From NCBI GenBank assembly GCA_963713545.1, contig CAVQME010000009.1, positions 62,001 through 126,000 of the forward strand: a stretch of 64,000 bases of DNA, in the 5' to 3' direction. The notes beneath the pieces were generated by a model that saw only the letters and a list, made by a program, of their open reading frames with translations, ran no database searches and was not told the origin of the DNA. Shown in pieces: positions 23,643-32,488 of this stretch (position 1 is its first letter; every line of letters starts with the position of its first letter). A program made the position numbers and the translations under genes. Source of the stretch: CAVPLM01 sp963713545. Its GTDB lineage: Bacteria; Actinomycetota; Thermoleophilia; RBG-16-64-13.

Positions 23643-24527
23643 TCAGGCGGGCCGGTAGACCGATATCGTGACCGACACACTGACTGCCGTGGTTTCCTTC
23701 AGCTCCGCCGTTCTTCGCTTGAGCTCCTCGTCCGGGATGTGATAGGCGCTCGGCCCCATGCCGGCCAGCGTGGCCGCATCGGTGCGCGTGAGCCTCAGAG
23801 ACTCTTCGTAGTCGGTCACCGCGACCAGGGCGAAGTCGCCGGTCACTTTGGCATCGAGGCGATCCTGCTTCCGCGTATCGACCCCGAGCATGCCGAGGAG
23901 CGGGATGAGTTCCGCGAGATGGCGGTTCGTAGGAGTGACGATCAGCAACCGCCCTTCGGGCTCGATGATCCGTCTGAACTCCGGGGGGTTGCGGGGCGCG
24001 AAGACATCGAGGATGAGGGCGGCGCAGTTGTCGCGGACCGGCAGCCGGCGCCATATGTCGCATGCGGCTGCGCCCATGCGCTCGTGCGCGCGGGCCGCCC
24101 GGCGTAGGGCGAACTTGGACAGATCGAGAGCGAGCCCGATCCTGTCGGGCAGGCGGTCGAGCACTCGCGCGAGGTAGTATCCGGTCCCGGCTCCCACGTC
24201 GATGATGCCGCCGGCCGAGCCGGGCTCCGGCTCGAGCCCGGCCGGCGGCGGCTTGCTTCCAGCCGCGAGGACGGCGCGCTCCGCCGCCTCGGCCACGGCA
24301 TCACGGAGCCCTGAGAAATGGCCGGCTTCCAGGAAGGCCTCGCGGGCGCGCACCATGGAGGCGGTGTCTCCGGTCCCAGGCGGGGAGTCACCCGGCAACA
24401 GGTTCACGTAGCCTTGGCGGGCGATGTCGAAGGAATGACCAGTCGCGCACCGCAAGGAACGCTCCGCGAGCGATAATCCGCTGCCGCAGTGGGGGCAGAG
24501 GAGCAGTCGAACGACATCGGCGCGCAT
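23643..24527 (-). CDS. 23S rRNA (guanine-N1) methyltransferase, RlmA type
   Basis: 294 aa from the ATG at 24527. Seen: an N-terminal zinc knuckle (C11-P-H-C14 and C27 with H31), the RlmA signature GYVNLLP, then the SAM-binding IIDVGAGTGYYL and a C-terminal Rossmann part ending in a SAM-family beta-hairpin. RlmA(I/II) enzymes methylate G745 or G748 of 23S rRNA, the latter affecting macrolide/tylosin sensitivity; which one applies cannot be told. An ATG further up at 24650 would overlap the kinase gene and disrupt the expected start. Confidence 0.88.
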   Translation of the reverse strand: MRADVVRLLLCPHCGSGLSLAERSLRCATGHSFDIARQGYVNLLPGDSPPGTGDTASMVRAREAFLEAGHFSGLRDAVAEAAERAVLAAGSKPPPAGLEPEPGSAGGIIDVGAGTGYYLARVLDRLPDRIGLALDLSKFALRRAARAHERMGAAACDIWRRLPVRDNCAALILDVFAPRNPPEFRRIIEPEGRLLIVTPTNRHLAELIPLLGMLGVDTRKQDRLDAKVTGDFALVAVTDYEESLRLTRTDAATLAGMGPSAYHIPDEELKRRTAELKETTAVSVSVTISVYRPA

Positions 24528-24573
24528 GGTCAAGGCTCTGGAGTCACGTGTGCACGAAGTCGGGCCCGGGCGG

Positions 24574-25629
24574 TCAAGCGCGCACCCGCAACCGTCGCGG
24601 CACCACCTGCACGCGCAGCGGGAGCGAGCCCAACGCCTCACCGTCGACATCGAGGAAGAAGCGGCTCTCGGCGGTCTCCTGCTCGAGCTTCAGTTCCAGT
24701 CCTTCGCAGGAGAAATGATGCACAGTGGGCTCCTGCAGATGGCGTCCGGTGTACACACCACGCACCCGGTCGGCCAGGTAGGGCTTGCTCGGGGCCGTGA
24801 CGGTCACCACTTCCAGGCGCCCATCGTCCGGGAGAGCCATCGGGGCGACGTCCATTCCGCCGCCGAACCAACGTCCGTTGCAGATGGCGACGAGGTAGGC
24901 GGGGATGATCTCGTCCCGCGTGGCTCCTTGCCAGGTGATCCGCGCCTGGAGAGGCTGCTCCTTGCTCATGATCACCGCCCCTATGGAGGCTAGGTAGTAG
25001 CCGACACGCCCTCCGATGAACGTCGGCATCCGATCGATGTAGCGATCGACCAGACCGCCCAAGCCCGCCGACAGGACGTTGACGAAGTACTGTTGCACTG
25101 GACGGCCGTCCATCGCCCGAAAGGACGCCCGGCCCACGTCGACCAGGCGCTCCCGTCCCGACGTGAGCGCCTCCAGACAATGCTCGACACCGGCCTCGAT
25201 CGCCAGACTGCGGCGGAAATCGCCGCCTGTGCCGACATTTATGAGCCCCACCGCCGGGCCGGCCGGGGGAGCGGCGGCCGCGGCTGGGGCCGGACCACCG
25301 GCCACGGGGGGAGGACCGCCGGCAGTCGGTGTCGGTGAGTCGCCCGCGGGTCCAGTGACCTGGGAGGGGACGGGTGCCGACTCGTCCTCTAGCGCCAGCA
25401 CCCCGTTCGCCACCTCGCTGAACGTGCCGTCGCCTCCCACAGCCACTATGAGCGGGTAGCCTTCCCGTGCTCCCTCTTCGGCCAACTCCCGGGCATGACC
25501 GCGGCGTGATGTGTAACGGATGGCCACATCACCGAGCGCTTGCTCCACTCTGGCCAGTATCTGGGGTAGGCTACGCGCCGTGCTGCGCGCGCCACAAGCC
25601 GGGTTGACGATCAGAAGCGGCGGTAGCAT
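24574..25629 (-). CDS. Diacylglycerol kinase / sphingosine-kinase-like lipid kinase (YegS/BmrU)
   Basis: 351 aa. Seen: LLIVNPACG at the start, the nucleotide loop VAVGGDGTFSEVANG near 63, and the C-terminal beta-sandwich. A Pro/Gly/Ala-rich insert of about 40 residues (near 85-130) separates two parts of the N-terminal domain and is unusual for the family. It phosphorylates diacylglycerol or another lipid at the membrane face. It ends 47 bases before the RlmA-type gene and is probably cotranscribed with it. Confidence 0.88.
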   Translation of the reverse strand: MLPPLLIVNPACGARSTARSLPQILARVEQALGDVAIRYTSRRGHARELAEEGAREGYPLIVAVGGDGTFSEVANGVLALEDESAPVPSQVTGPAGDSPTPTAGGPPPVAGGPAPAAAAAPPAGPAVGLINVGTGGDFRRSLAIEAGVEHCLEALTSGRERLVDVGRASFRAMDGRPVQQYFVNVLSAGLGGLVDRYIDRMPTFIGGRVGYYLASIGAVIMSKEQPLQARITWQGATRDEIIPAYLVAICNGRWFGGGMDVAPMALPDDGRLEVVTVTAPSKPYLADRVRGVYTGRHLQEPTVHHFSCEGLELKLEQETAESRFFLDVDGEALGSLPLRVQVVPRRLRVRA

Positions 25630-25737
25630 GCTCCCAGGCTATCAGTTCGTGCGGCCAGGCCGTAAGGGGTGGGGTCCGACGGGGCCCCGGCGGCCCCCGG
25701 TCTGGCAGAATGGCCCCACGAGTTCAAGGAGGTGAGT

Positions 25738-25765
25738 CACGGTTGCTGAGCCACGGTTGCTGAGC
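25738..25765. repeat. 14-bp tandem duplication at the GNAT translation start
   Basis: The 14-mer cacggttgctgagc occurs twice back to back (25738-25751 and 25752-25765). Each copy holds a TTG. A strong AAGGAGG lies at 25726-25732, well placed for the first TTG, which leads to an early stop; only the second is in frame with the gene. Confidence 0.9.
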
Positions 25766-26725
25766 CAGGATGAGGCCGGCGCTACCCCCGAGACGGGTGC
25801 AGTCGCCCGCTCGCGGGCGGTCGAGGCTCTGCCTCTAGGGTATGTCTCGCGTCCCCTGACAACAGGCGACGTGAACGCCTTGTGGGAACTGGAAGCAGCG
25901 GGAGAGGTCTTCGACGATGGCGTGGTCGAGGTGGAACTCTCCGACCTCGTGGCCGAATGGCGCCAGCCCGATTTCGACCCGGCCGTGATGTCGATGGGCG
26001 TCTTTCGGGATGACCGATTGGTGGCGTACGCGAAGGTCTTCCAAGGTCGAGCCGAGGCCCTCGTCCACCCGAAGCATCGAGGGGAGGGTATCGGCAGCGT
26101 ATTGATGCGATGGACGTGGGAGGTCGCGCGCCGGGAAGGCAGGGCGCGTGTCGGCCAGACGATATCCGACAACGAGACCGCCGCGGAGGCTTTGTTCAGA
26201 GCGAACGGCTACGAGTATGGACACACCTCGTGGATCCTTCGCGTCGAGCTGGAGGCGTCTCCAGCGCCGATCGTCCTGCCTGCCGGCTACCGCTTCCGGC
26301 CCTACCGCCCCGGTAAGGATGACCGCGAAGTCTACACACTGATCGATAGCGCTTTTGACGAATGGCGTGGGCTGTCGAGCGAGTCCATGGGATTCGAGAA
26401 CTGGGTCAACTCGACGCTCTACAAAGTGCCGGCCGAACTGGTCGTCCTGATCGAGAGCGGCCCGACCGTAGTGGGCGCGGCGATCGGCCATGACTACGGC
26501 GAGGATGTCGAGGGCTGGATCGAGCAGGTGGCCGTGGAGAAGGGGCGCAGGGGGCAGGGCCTCGGCCGAGCGCTTCTCCAAGAGAGCTTCCGGCGTTTCT
26601 GGGAGCTCGGCCGGCGGCAGTGCGGGGTCTCGACCGATTCGCGAACCGGCGCCCTGGGTCTCTACGAACATGTGGGGATGTCGGTGCGCAGGAGCTACAC
26701 GCGCTGGATGAAGCAGAATCTGTGA
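25757..26725 (+). CDS. Tandem GNAT N-acetyltransferase (MshD-like arrangement)
   Basis: 322 aa from a TTG, the only in-frame start before the first domain. Seen: a first GNAT-like half (residues 30-170) with ALVHPKHRGEGIGSVLMRW, and a second half with VAVEKGRRGQGLGRALLQESF, both giving the acetyl-CoA loop pattern Q/RxxGxG/A. Two-domain GNAT proteins include mycothiol synthase, but nothing else here supports mycothiol. The ribosome site is displaced by the 14-bp duplication at 25738-25765. Confidence 0.85.
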   Translation: MLSQDEAGATPETGAVARSRAVEALPLGYVSRPLTTGDVNALWELEAAGEVFDDGVVEVELSDLVAEWRQPDFDPAVMSMGVFRDDRLVAYAKVFQGRAEALVHPKHRGEGIGSVLMRWTWEVARREGRARVGQTISDNETAAEALFRANGYEYGHTSWILRVELEASPAPIVLPAGYRFRPYRPGKDDREVYTLIDSAFDEWRGLSSESMGFENWVNSTLYKVPAELVVLIESGPTVVGAAIGHDYGEDVEGWIEQVAVEKGRRGQGLGRALLQESFRRFWELGRRQCGVSTDSRTGALGLYEHVGMSVRRSYTRWMKQNL

Positions 26726-26742
26726 AGAGCCTGAGAAGGGGC

Positions 26743-26772
26743 GGGGCGGGCGCCCCGCCGGACGCCCGCCCC
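26743..26772. terminator. GC-rich hairpin between convergent genes
   Basis: Perfect 10-bp stem (26743-26752 and 26763-26772) with a 10-base loop, between the GNAT stop and the YidB-like stop. Works in either direction; no T-run. Confidence 0.6.
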
Positions 26773-26795
26773 GATTCTCGCAGTCTGAGGTGAAC

Positions 26796-27257
26796 CTAGA
26801 ACTGCTTCTTGATGAGGCCGGTGAGGTTCGCGGCGAGCGCATCCGGATCGGGGACCACCCCGTCGGGGGTCACCTTGTCGATGATGCCCGGAAGGACATC
26901 GGCGATCTTGGCGGCAGCCGCATCCTCGGAGATACCCAACTTGCCCGCCACCGCGGCTACTTGGTCGGACTCCAGCACCGTCTTGATCTGGTCGGCGTTC
27001 ACCGGGAGGTTGGACCCCTTGCTCACCCAAGACGCCACGGTGTCGCCCAATCCGCCTGCATTGAGCTTGTCCAGCAATGCGGGAAGCTGGCTTCCGCCCT
27101 CCCCGAGGAGCGCGCCGACGGCACCCTCTTCTGCTGAGCCCGCGGTGACCGAGCCTCCTCCACTGCCCGCGCCGGTTGCCGCAGGGGCTGTCCCAACTGG
27201 CGCGGCGCTCTCAGCGGCCTTCTTACCGGCGTTCTTGAGGGAATCGAAGAGTCCCAT
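26796..27257 (-). CDS. YidB/DUF937 family protein
   Basis: 153 aa. Seen: MGLFDSLKNAGKKA, a Gly/Ala linker, then the YidB-like helical core LLGEGGSQLPALLDKLNAGG followed by VASWVSKGSNLPVNADQI and LGISEDAAAAKIADVLPGII. Cytoplasmic; the function of the family is unknown. A good GGAGG lies eight bases before the ATG. Confidence 0.87.
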   Translation of the reverse strand: MGLFDSLKNAGKKAAESAAPVGTAPAATGAGSGGGSVTAGSAEEGAVGALLGEGGSQLPALLDKLNAGGLGDTVASWVSKGSNLPVNADQIKTVLESDQVAAVAGKLGISEDAAAAKIADVLPGIIDKVTPDGVVPDPDALAANLTGLIKKQF

Positions 27258-27491
27258 GAAGTAGCCTCCATCTTTTCGGGGCTGTACTACTCTAGCCTAG
27301 CCCCGGAGCGAGAGGTCTGCAACCGGAGGACGGGCGGCCGCCGCATGTTACCGCTCGGCTATCTCGCCGGGCGTATACGCACGACCGACCCGACTTCGTC
27401 GACGGAGACGTTGGTCACGAGATCAGAACGACCGCGGTCATCCGGGCGTAAGGCCCATCTTCTGCGCTGGCGTCTTCACAGGTGAAGTCCC

Positions 27492-28769
27492 TCACCCGGT
27501 CGACGCGGACCGGAGCAGGCCATCGAGGCGCAGCCCCGGCGCCCACGGCTCTCTTAGGGCGGAAAGGAGCATCTCCAAGGTGACCCGTTCGATCGGCTGG
27601 GCGGCGACAAGGTCCACCGAGCCAATGCTTTCACCGTCCAGGGCGAACTCGACCGTTCCGTACACATCACCGATCTGCACAGGCAATTCCGGATCGCGGT
27701 CCAGAGTCGCCGTCGATGTGACGACATCTTCCTCGAACAGGCTGGTGACGAGGGTCTGTCCCTCGACCAGTCGGATCTGCTCACCCAGGCTGTCCGGCAC
27801 GTCCAGCTCGGCCACAAACCGGCCCTGGTCGGCGAGGACCGTCCGAGTGTAGCGAGTGAAGCCGTAGTCGAGCAGGGCCTGGCTCTCTTCCCAGCGTGTT
27901 TCGTCGTCCGCCGCACCCAAGAGCACGCTCACGAAGGAGACCCCATCTTTGCTGCCTGAAGCGACCAGGCAGTAGTCGGCGTAGGGGGTCGACCCCGTCT
28001 TCACCCCGGTCACCCAGGAGTTGGCTGCCAGCAGCGCGTTGTGGTTCTTCAGCTTGCGGGGGGCGTCCTGCCCGGGTCGGGGGAGATCGTAGGAGTGGGT
28101 GCGAACGATGCGACGGAATACCGGGTCCTGCATCGCGTATTGGGTCAGGGTGGCGAGGTCCTTGGCGGAAGAGAAGTGCTTCTCATCGTGGAGCCCGCTG
28201 GGATTGACGAAGTGCGTGTTGGAAAGGCCGAGGGTCTTGGCTTTGGCGTTCATCATCTTGACGAACTCCTTGACGCTCCCGGCGGTGGCTTGGGCCAGCG
28301 CGACCGCGGCATCGTTGGCGCTCGGGACCAACAGGCAGTACAGGAGCTGCTCCACGGTCAGCACTTCGCCTCTCAGCAGCCCTAGCGCCGACCCGCCGGT
28401 CGCGGCGGCGGCTCCGGATATGGTCACCTTCTTGTCCAACGGGAGCGATTCCAAGACTATGACCGCGGTCATGATCTTGGTGGTGGACGCCATCGGCAGG
28501 CGGGCATTGGCGTTGTGGGAAAAGACTATCCGCCCGCTGTCCATGTCCATAACGATAGCCGCCGTGGCGGTGATGGTCGGAGGAGCCGCTCTATCCTGAG
28601 CAAAGACCGGCGTGATCTTGTCTCTGGCTATCTGGGTAGAGGCCGATGCCGATGACGCCGGGCCGAAAAGCGCGGCTGCCCAGAAGACGGCGAGGGCGAG
28701 CAGGAAACATGCCGCGGCAAGCGACCACGAAACGGTCGTCGCTCGGCCTCCGCTCGGCGGGGACTTCAT
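27492..28769 (-). CDS. D-alanyl-D-alanine carboxypeptidase (class C PBP, DacF/PBP5 type)
   Basis: 425 aa. Seen: an N-terminal signal segment (about 15-45), the SxxK serine motif S95-T-T-K98, S150-A-N152, and K257-T-G259, in the order and spacing of S11 peptidases. A C-terminal beta-sandwich follows. It trims the terminal D-Ala of peptidoglycan stem peptides outside the membrane. Nothing unusual except a longish N-terminus. It is followed by a 234-base non-coding gap with no feature I recognise. Confidence 0.93.
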   Translation of the reverse strand: MKSPPSGGRATTVSWSLAAACFLLALAVFWAAALFGPASSASASTQIARDKITPVFAQDRAAPPTITATAAIVMDMDSGRIVFSHNANARLPMASTTKIMTAVIVLESLPLDKKVTISGAAAATGGSALGLLRGEVLTVEQLLYCLLVPSANDAAVALAQATAGSVKEFVKMMNAKAKTLGLSNTHFVNPSGLHDEKHFSSAKDLATLTQYAMQDPVFRRIVRTHSYDLPRPGQDAPRKLKNHNALLAANSWVTGVKTGSTPYADYCLVASGSKDGVSFVSVLLGAADDETRWEESQALLDYGFTRYTRTVLADQGRFVAELDVPDSLGEQIRLVEGQTLVTSLFEEDVVTSTATLDRDPELPVQIGDVYGTVEFALDGESIGSVDLVAAQPIERVTLEMLLSALREPWAPGLRLDGLLRSASTG

Positions 28770-28832
28770 GGCAGCGTTATCTCCGTCATTCCTAGCTCTG
28801 CAGCTGTGGCAACGGGCAGGAACCGTCTCCTG

Positions 28833-29348
28833 TTACTCCACCAGGCTCACGCGGTCCATTACCACTGGTTCTTTGGGGACGTCTGAATGCGGTCCGGATG
28901 TTCCGGTCGCCACTCGGGCGATGGCATCGACGACCTCCATACCCTCCACCACTTCGCCGAACACCGCGTATCCCCACCCTTGCGGGGTCTTGCCTTTGTG
29001 ATCGAGGAAGGCGTTGTCGGTCAGGTTGACGAAGAACTGGCTGGTTGCGCTATGCGGGTCGGAGGTGCGGGCCATGGCGATGGTCCCACGACCGTTCTTG
29101 AGTCCGTTGTCGGCCTCGTTGGCGATGGGGGCCTTGGTGGACTTCTGGCGCATATCCGCGGCGAAACCGCCCCCCTGGATCATGAAGCCCGGTATCACCC
29201 GATGGAAGATGGTTCCATCGAAGTGGCCATCAGCTGCGTAGGCAAGGAAGTTCTCGCTGGAGATCGGAGCCTTCTCCTGGTCGAGCTCCAAGATGATATC
29301 GCCGTGTGAGGTGCTGAGGAGCACCCGAGGGTTCGCCTGTTCCTGCAT
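28833..29348 (-). CDS. Peptidyl-prolyl cis-trans isomerase, cyclophilin type
   Basis: 171 aa. Seen: the cyclophilin core HFDGTIFHRVIPGFMIQGGG, then SATSQFFVNLTDNAFLDHKG and GYAVFGEVVEGMEVVDAIA, giving the catalytic Arg/Phe/Gln set. Cytoplasmic chaperone-like isomerase, full length for the bacterial type. It is 63 bases from the carboxypeptidase gene on the same strand. The 213-base gap to the divergent methyltransferase holds no feature I can name. Confidence 0.93.
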   Translation of the reverse strand: MQEQANPRVLLSTSHGDIILELDQEKAPISSENFLAYAADGHFDGTIFHRVIPGFMIQGGGFAADMRQKSTKAPIANEADNGLKNGRGTIAMARTSDPHSATSQFFVNLTDNAFLDHKGKTPQGWGYAVFGEVVEGMEVVDAIARVATGTSGPHSDVPKEPVVMDRVSLVE

Positions 29349-29561
29349 GAGTCTCGCCTTTCCCCGCTGGGCCGGAAGTCGGATGATGCTGCGCGTCGCG
29401 CGTGCAATCTTCTCACGTTCGCGGGCGCCGGGTCAGTGGGGCTGGTCGGCCGTCTCGACGGCGCCGCGCCGGTCGCCACGCTCAGGCGTCGCTCCGGGGT
29501 GGCACTGCCCAACTGTCCGGGGTAGCATGCATGAGCCGCCGACATGAAGAAGGAGCGCAGC

Positions 29562-30347
29562 ATGGTGGACATACCAGAGCTTGATCCTGGTTCGCTCTCA
29601 GAGCACGCAGCCTGTAATCGTGAGAGCTGGAACGCCGACAGCGACACTTACCAGAACGACCATGGCCCCCAGCTCGCCGCGTCGGGCGGTCTGGCCTGGG
29701 GGGTCTGGCAGATCCCCGAGAGCGAACTCCACGTGCTGGGGGAGGTGAAAGGCCGGGATATTCTGGAGCTGGGATGCGGCGCAGCTCAGTGGTCGATCGC
29801 TCTGGCGAAGGCCGGGGCTCGCCCTGTGGGGCTTGACCTTTCGGACAATCAGCTGGCTTACGCCCGGCGTCTCATGGCCGAGGCAGGAGTGGACTTCCCC
29901 CTGGTGCACGCGAGCGCCGAGGCTGTGCCCTTTCCCGATGAGAGCTTCGACATCGTGTTCTGTGACTACGGGGGCATGACGTTCGCCGATCCCTACGCCA
30001 CTGTGCCCGAGGCCGCCCGTCTACTGAAGCCGCGCGGGTTGCTGGCGTTTTCAGGGGCCACTCCCATCGTTCAGATGTGCTATCCGGAGGACGGCGATCA
30101 CCCCGGAGACCGGCTGCTCTCCGACTATTTCGGGATGTGGTCGTTCCCCTACGATGGCTATGTGGACTTCATGCTGCCTTATGGGGCCTGGATCCGGCTC
30201 TTCCGGGCCCATGGATTCGTGATCGAGGACCTCATCGAACCGCGGCCCACCCCAGACGCCGTCAGCAGCTACCGCGACGACTCCGACCGGGAGTGGTATA
30301 GGCGCTGGCCTGGAGAGATGATCTGGAAGGTGCGCAAAGAGGGATAG
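29562..30347 (+). CDS. SAM-dependent methyltransferase, class I
   Basis: 261 aa from the ATG at 29562, which has AAGGAG six bases upstream; an ATG at 29544 lies before that ribosome site. Seen: motif I ILELGCGAAQWSIALAKAG, then LDLSDNQL, and a post-motif FDIVFCDYGGMTFADP. Family: class I small-molecule methyltransferase. Its substrate cannot be inferred. Confidence 0.87.
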   Translation: MVDIPELDPGSLSEHAACNRESWNADSDTYQNDHGPQLAASGGLAWGVWQIPESELHVLGEVKGRDILELGCGAAQWSIALAKAGARPVGLDLSDNQLAYARRLMAEAGVDFPLVHASAEAVPFPDESFDIVFCDYGGMTFADPYATVPEAARLLKPRGLLAFSGATPIVQMCYPEDGDHPGDRLLSDYFGMWSFPYDGYVDFMLPYGAWIRLFRAHGFVIEDLIEPRPTPDAVSSYRDDSDREWYRRWPGEMIWKVRKEG

Positions 30348-30469
30348 CGAGGCCGATGCGCCGGGTGGTCGACTCCGCGGCGCGGCGCGAGCGGCAGCGG
30401 CCCCGTGGCGTCGCCTCCCGAGGGGCTCGCCGGTCCAGCGGCGGAAGTGGGCGGGCGGCTCGGCCGCAG

Positions 30470-30901
30470 CTACTTCGCGATCGAGAGTTCCAGCTCCCGC
30501 TGGTGGCAGATACGCTCTACCTCGGCGATCATCTCGTCTGAGGGAAAGGCGAGCCCTCCCTCGACCCAACTCGGTGACCACCAGGTGACGTATTGGCCGG
30601 GCGCGATCAGCTCCAGCGCCGTCTGGAGGGCGTCGATGCCTTCGAGGGTCGCGTCCGGTGCCTGGATCTCCGCGCGGCTCTTCTCCCTGTTCGTGCCCTC
30701 GAGGAGCGAGAAGCGCCACTCCCCGTCCGTCTGCCAGCTGTAGAGCTCCCAGCCCTTCATCGAGGTCCTCCATCCGTCGCTGGTCGTGGTCGTGTCCATT
30801 CCGCAGCCTACGAGGGGCAAGGCCAGCGTGACAAAGCAGAGTGCGAGTACGAACAGCGCTCTCAACGCCGGGCCGCTCTTAGCGCCGAGTCGATGGCTCA
30901 T
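30470..30901 (-). CDS. Putative lipoprotein, function unknown
   Basis: 143 aa. Seen: signal segment (RALFVLALCFVTLALPL) with lipobox VGC at Cys33, then about 100 residues with many Trp and Glu. I do not recognise the domain. The Shine-Dalgarno is weak. It follows the small membrane protein gene at 30930 with 28 bases between. Confidence 0.68.
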   Translation of the reverse strand: MSHRLGAKSGPALRALFVLALCFVTLALPLVGCGMDTTTTSDGWRTSMKGWELYSWQTDGEWRFSLLEGTNREKSRAEIQAPDATLEGIDALQTALELIAPGQYVTWWSPSWVEGGLAFPSDEMIAEVERICHQRELELSIAK

Positions 30902-30929
30902 AGGAAGGTCCGTCGCATGGCCTTCTTCC

Positions 30930-31130
30930 CTATTTGGGCAGACCTCGCAGCCAGCTATAGCCGGCGACGAGACCGGTGACTACCAGACCGGCCAGGATCA
31001 AGTAGACCCCGCGTTTTGATCCGGCGCCGCCACTCCTGGTGTCGCCGCTCGTGGCGCCGTCGCTCGTGGCGCCGTCGCCCGTGGAGCCGTGGCTCGTCGA
31101 GCCGCCGTTCTCGTCAATCGCTCTCTTCAT
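30930..31130 (-). CDS. Small single-pass membrane protein
   Basis: 66 aa from the ATG at 31130 with AAGGGAG eight bases upstream; that ribosome site overlaps the previous stop, so it is cotranscribed and probably coupled. Seen: a Gly/Thr/Ser/Asp-rich N-terminal part and one C-terminal membrane segment (VYLILAGLVVTGLVAGYSWL). Function unknown. Confidence 0.65.
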   Translation of the reverse strand: MKRAIDENGGSTSHGSTGDGATSDGATSGDTRSGGAGSKRGVYLILAGLVVTGLVAGYSWLRGLPK

Positions 31131-31143
31131 GCCCGCCACTCCC

Positions 31144-32382
31144 TTAGGTGAACGATGGTGCGTCTAACTGGGCGGCCAGTTCGTCCAGGAAGAGCCCCAC
31201 GTCGGTCACGATGCCGATGGTCTGGAAGCTTCCCCTATCCGAAAGCTTGGTCGCGACAGCCGGATTGATATCCACGCAGACAGTGTGCACTGACGCCGGG
31301 AGCAGGTTCCCGGTGGCGATGGAATGAAGCATGCTGCACAGCATCAGGCAGAGACCGGCGTCGCGCACATGCTCGCGCATGAGCTGCTGCGCCTCCACGG
31401 CATCGGTGATCACATCCGGCAGGGGGCCGTCATCGCGGATAGACCCCGCAAGAACGTAGGGGATGCCGTGCCTGACGATCTCGTAGAACAGACCCGACGT
31501 AAGCACTCCTTGCTCTACCGCCTGGCGGATGCCGCCGCAGCGGCGGATGCGGTTGATCGCGCGCAGGTGGTGCTCGTGGCCTCCTTCGACCGATTGGCCC
31601 TCGGCCAGATTGATGCCCAGGGAGGTGCCGAAGAAGGCCGACTCGATGTCGTGCACCGCCACAGCGTTGCCCCCGAAGATCACGTCGATCCAGCCTTCGG
31701 CCACCAGCCGGGCCAGAGCCGGGCCGGCTCCGGTGTGGACCACTGCCGGTCCCAGCACCGCCACCGTCTTCTTGCCCTCGGCTCGGATATCCCGCATGAG
31801 CCGGGCCACCCTGGCCACCACCAGGCGCTTGGGTTTCTCCGACGACACCGCTGAGCCCATGAACTCGAAGGCCCGGGAAGCGCGATCGCGTCCCAGCGGC
31901 ACCGCCCGGATGCCCCGAGTCCCGACCACTATGGGGTCCCCGGCTTGTACCTGGATGAGCGGTACGGTACGGGCAGTGCCCGCCGCAGCGTCGACCATGA
32001 TGCCGCAGTCCATCTCAGGCCACTGCACCGGGATCCAGTGTCCGTCGAGGCGCACGAAGGTCTCCAGGTTGGTGGTGGAATAGAAGTCCTCGGGGAACAC
32101 GCCGTCAGACGGCGCCGGCTCCAGCCGCACGTCGTTCTGCTCGATGATCTCGACCCCGTGCTGCTGGAGGTCGCGAAGGATGGCGTCGAGCTGCTCCTGG
32201 CTGGAGGCAGTGACCCGAAGCATGGCCAGAGAATGGTCGTCCTTCTCGCGTCCCATGCGGAAGCGCAGGATGCGGTACTCACCGCCTCGTTCGAGGATAT
32301 CGTCGAGCACTCGAGGCAGTAGAAGCGAATCGATGATGTGCCCTTCGAGCCTTATATCTTCGTAGGTGCTCATTCCCGCCAT
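31144..32382 (-). CDS. TIGR00300-type ornithine cyclodeaminase / LOR-SDH domain protein
   Basis: 412 aa; starts at 32382 or 32373 (409 aa), neither with a strong ribosome site. Seen: the LOR/SDH N-terminal part (EGHIIDSLLLPRVLD, then FRMGREKDDHS), followed by VLGPAVVHTGAGPALARLV, FGGNAVAVHDIE and GTSLGINL, and a Cys-containing LCLMLCSMLHSIATGNLLPA. This matches my memory of the family of an archaeal ornithine cyclodeaminase (ornithine to proline plus ammonia, NAD-assisted). The reaction is known for Methanococcus and assumed here. Confidence 0.84.
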   Translation of the reverse strand: MAGMSTYEDIRLEGHIIDSLLLPRVLDDILERGGEYRILRFRMGREKDDHSLAMLRVTASSQEQLDAILRDLQQHGVEIIEQNDVRLEPAPSDGVFPEDFYSTTNLETFVRLDGHWIPVQWPEMDCGIMVDAAAGTARTVPLIQVQAGDPIVVGTRGIRAVPLGRDRASRAFEFMGSAVSSEKPKRLVVARVARLMRDIRAEGKKTVAVLGPAVVHTGAGPALARLVAEGWIDVIFGGNAVAVHDIESAFFGTSLGINLAEGQSVEGGHEHHLRAINRIRRCGGIRQAVEQGVLTSGLFYEIVRHGIPYVLAGSIRDDGPLPDVITDAVEAQQLMREHVRDAGLCLMLCSMLHSIATGNLLPASVHTVCVDINPAVATKLSDRGSFQTIGIVTDVGLFLDELAAQLDAPSFT

Positions 32383-32488
32383 TATCGCCCCCCACCCGGG
32401 CAAGTGCCAATCTCAAGTGAGGGTCGTTCGGGGCCGATACCGCTATGAGAGAAGCATGTGTCGCAGGCCGTTCCCCCTGGGAGTCCAC

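Noticed and set aside
27258..27491. Riboswitch or small RNA in the gap between the YidB-like and carboxypeptidase genes
   Set aside because: Only short, imperfect stems are visible, with no recognisable aptamer or terminator.
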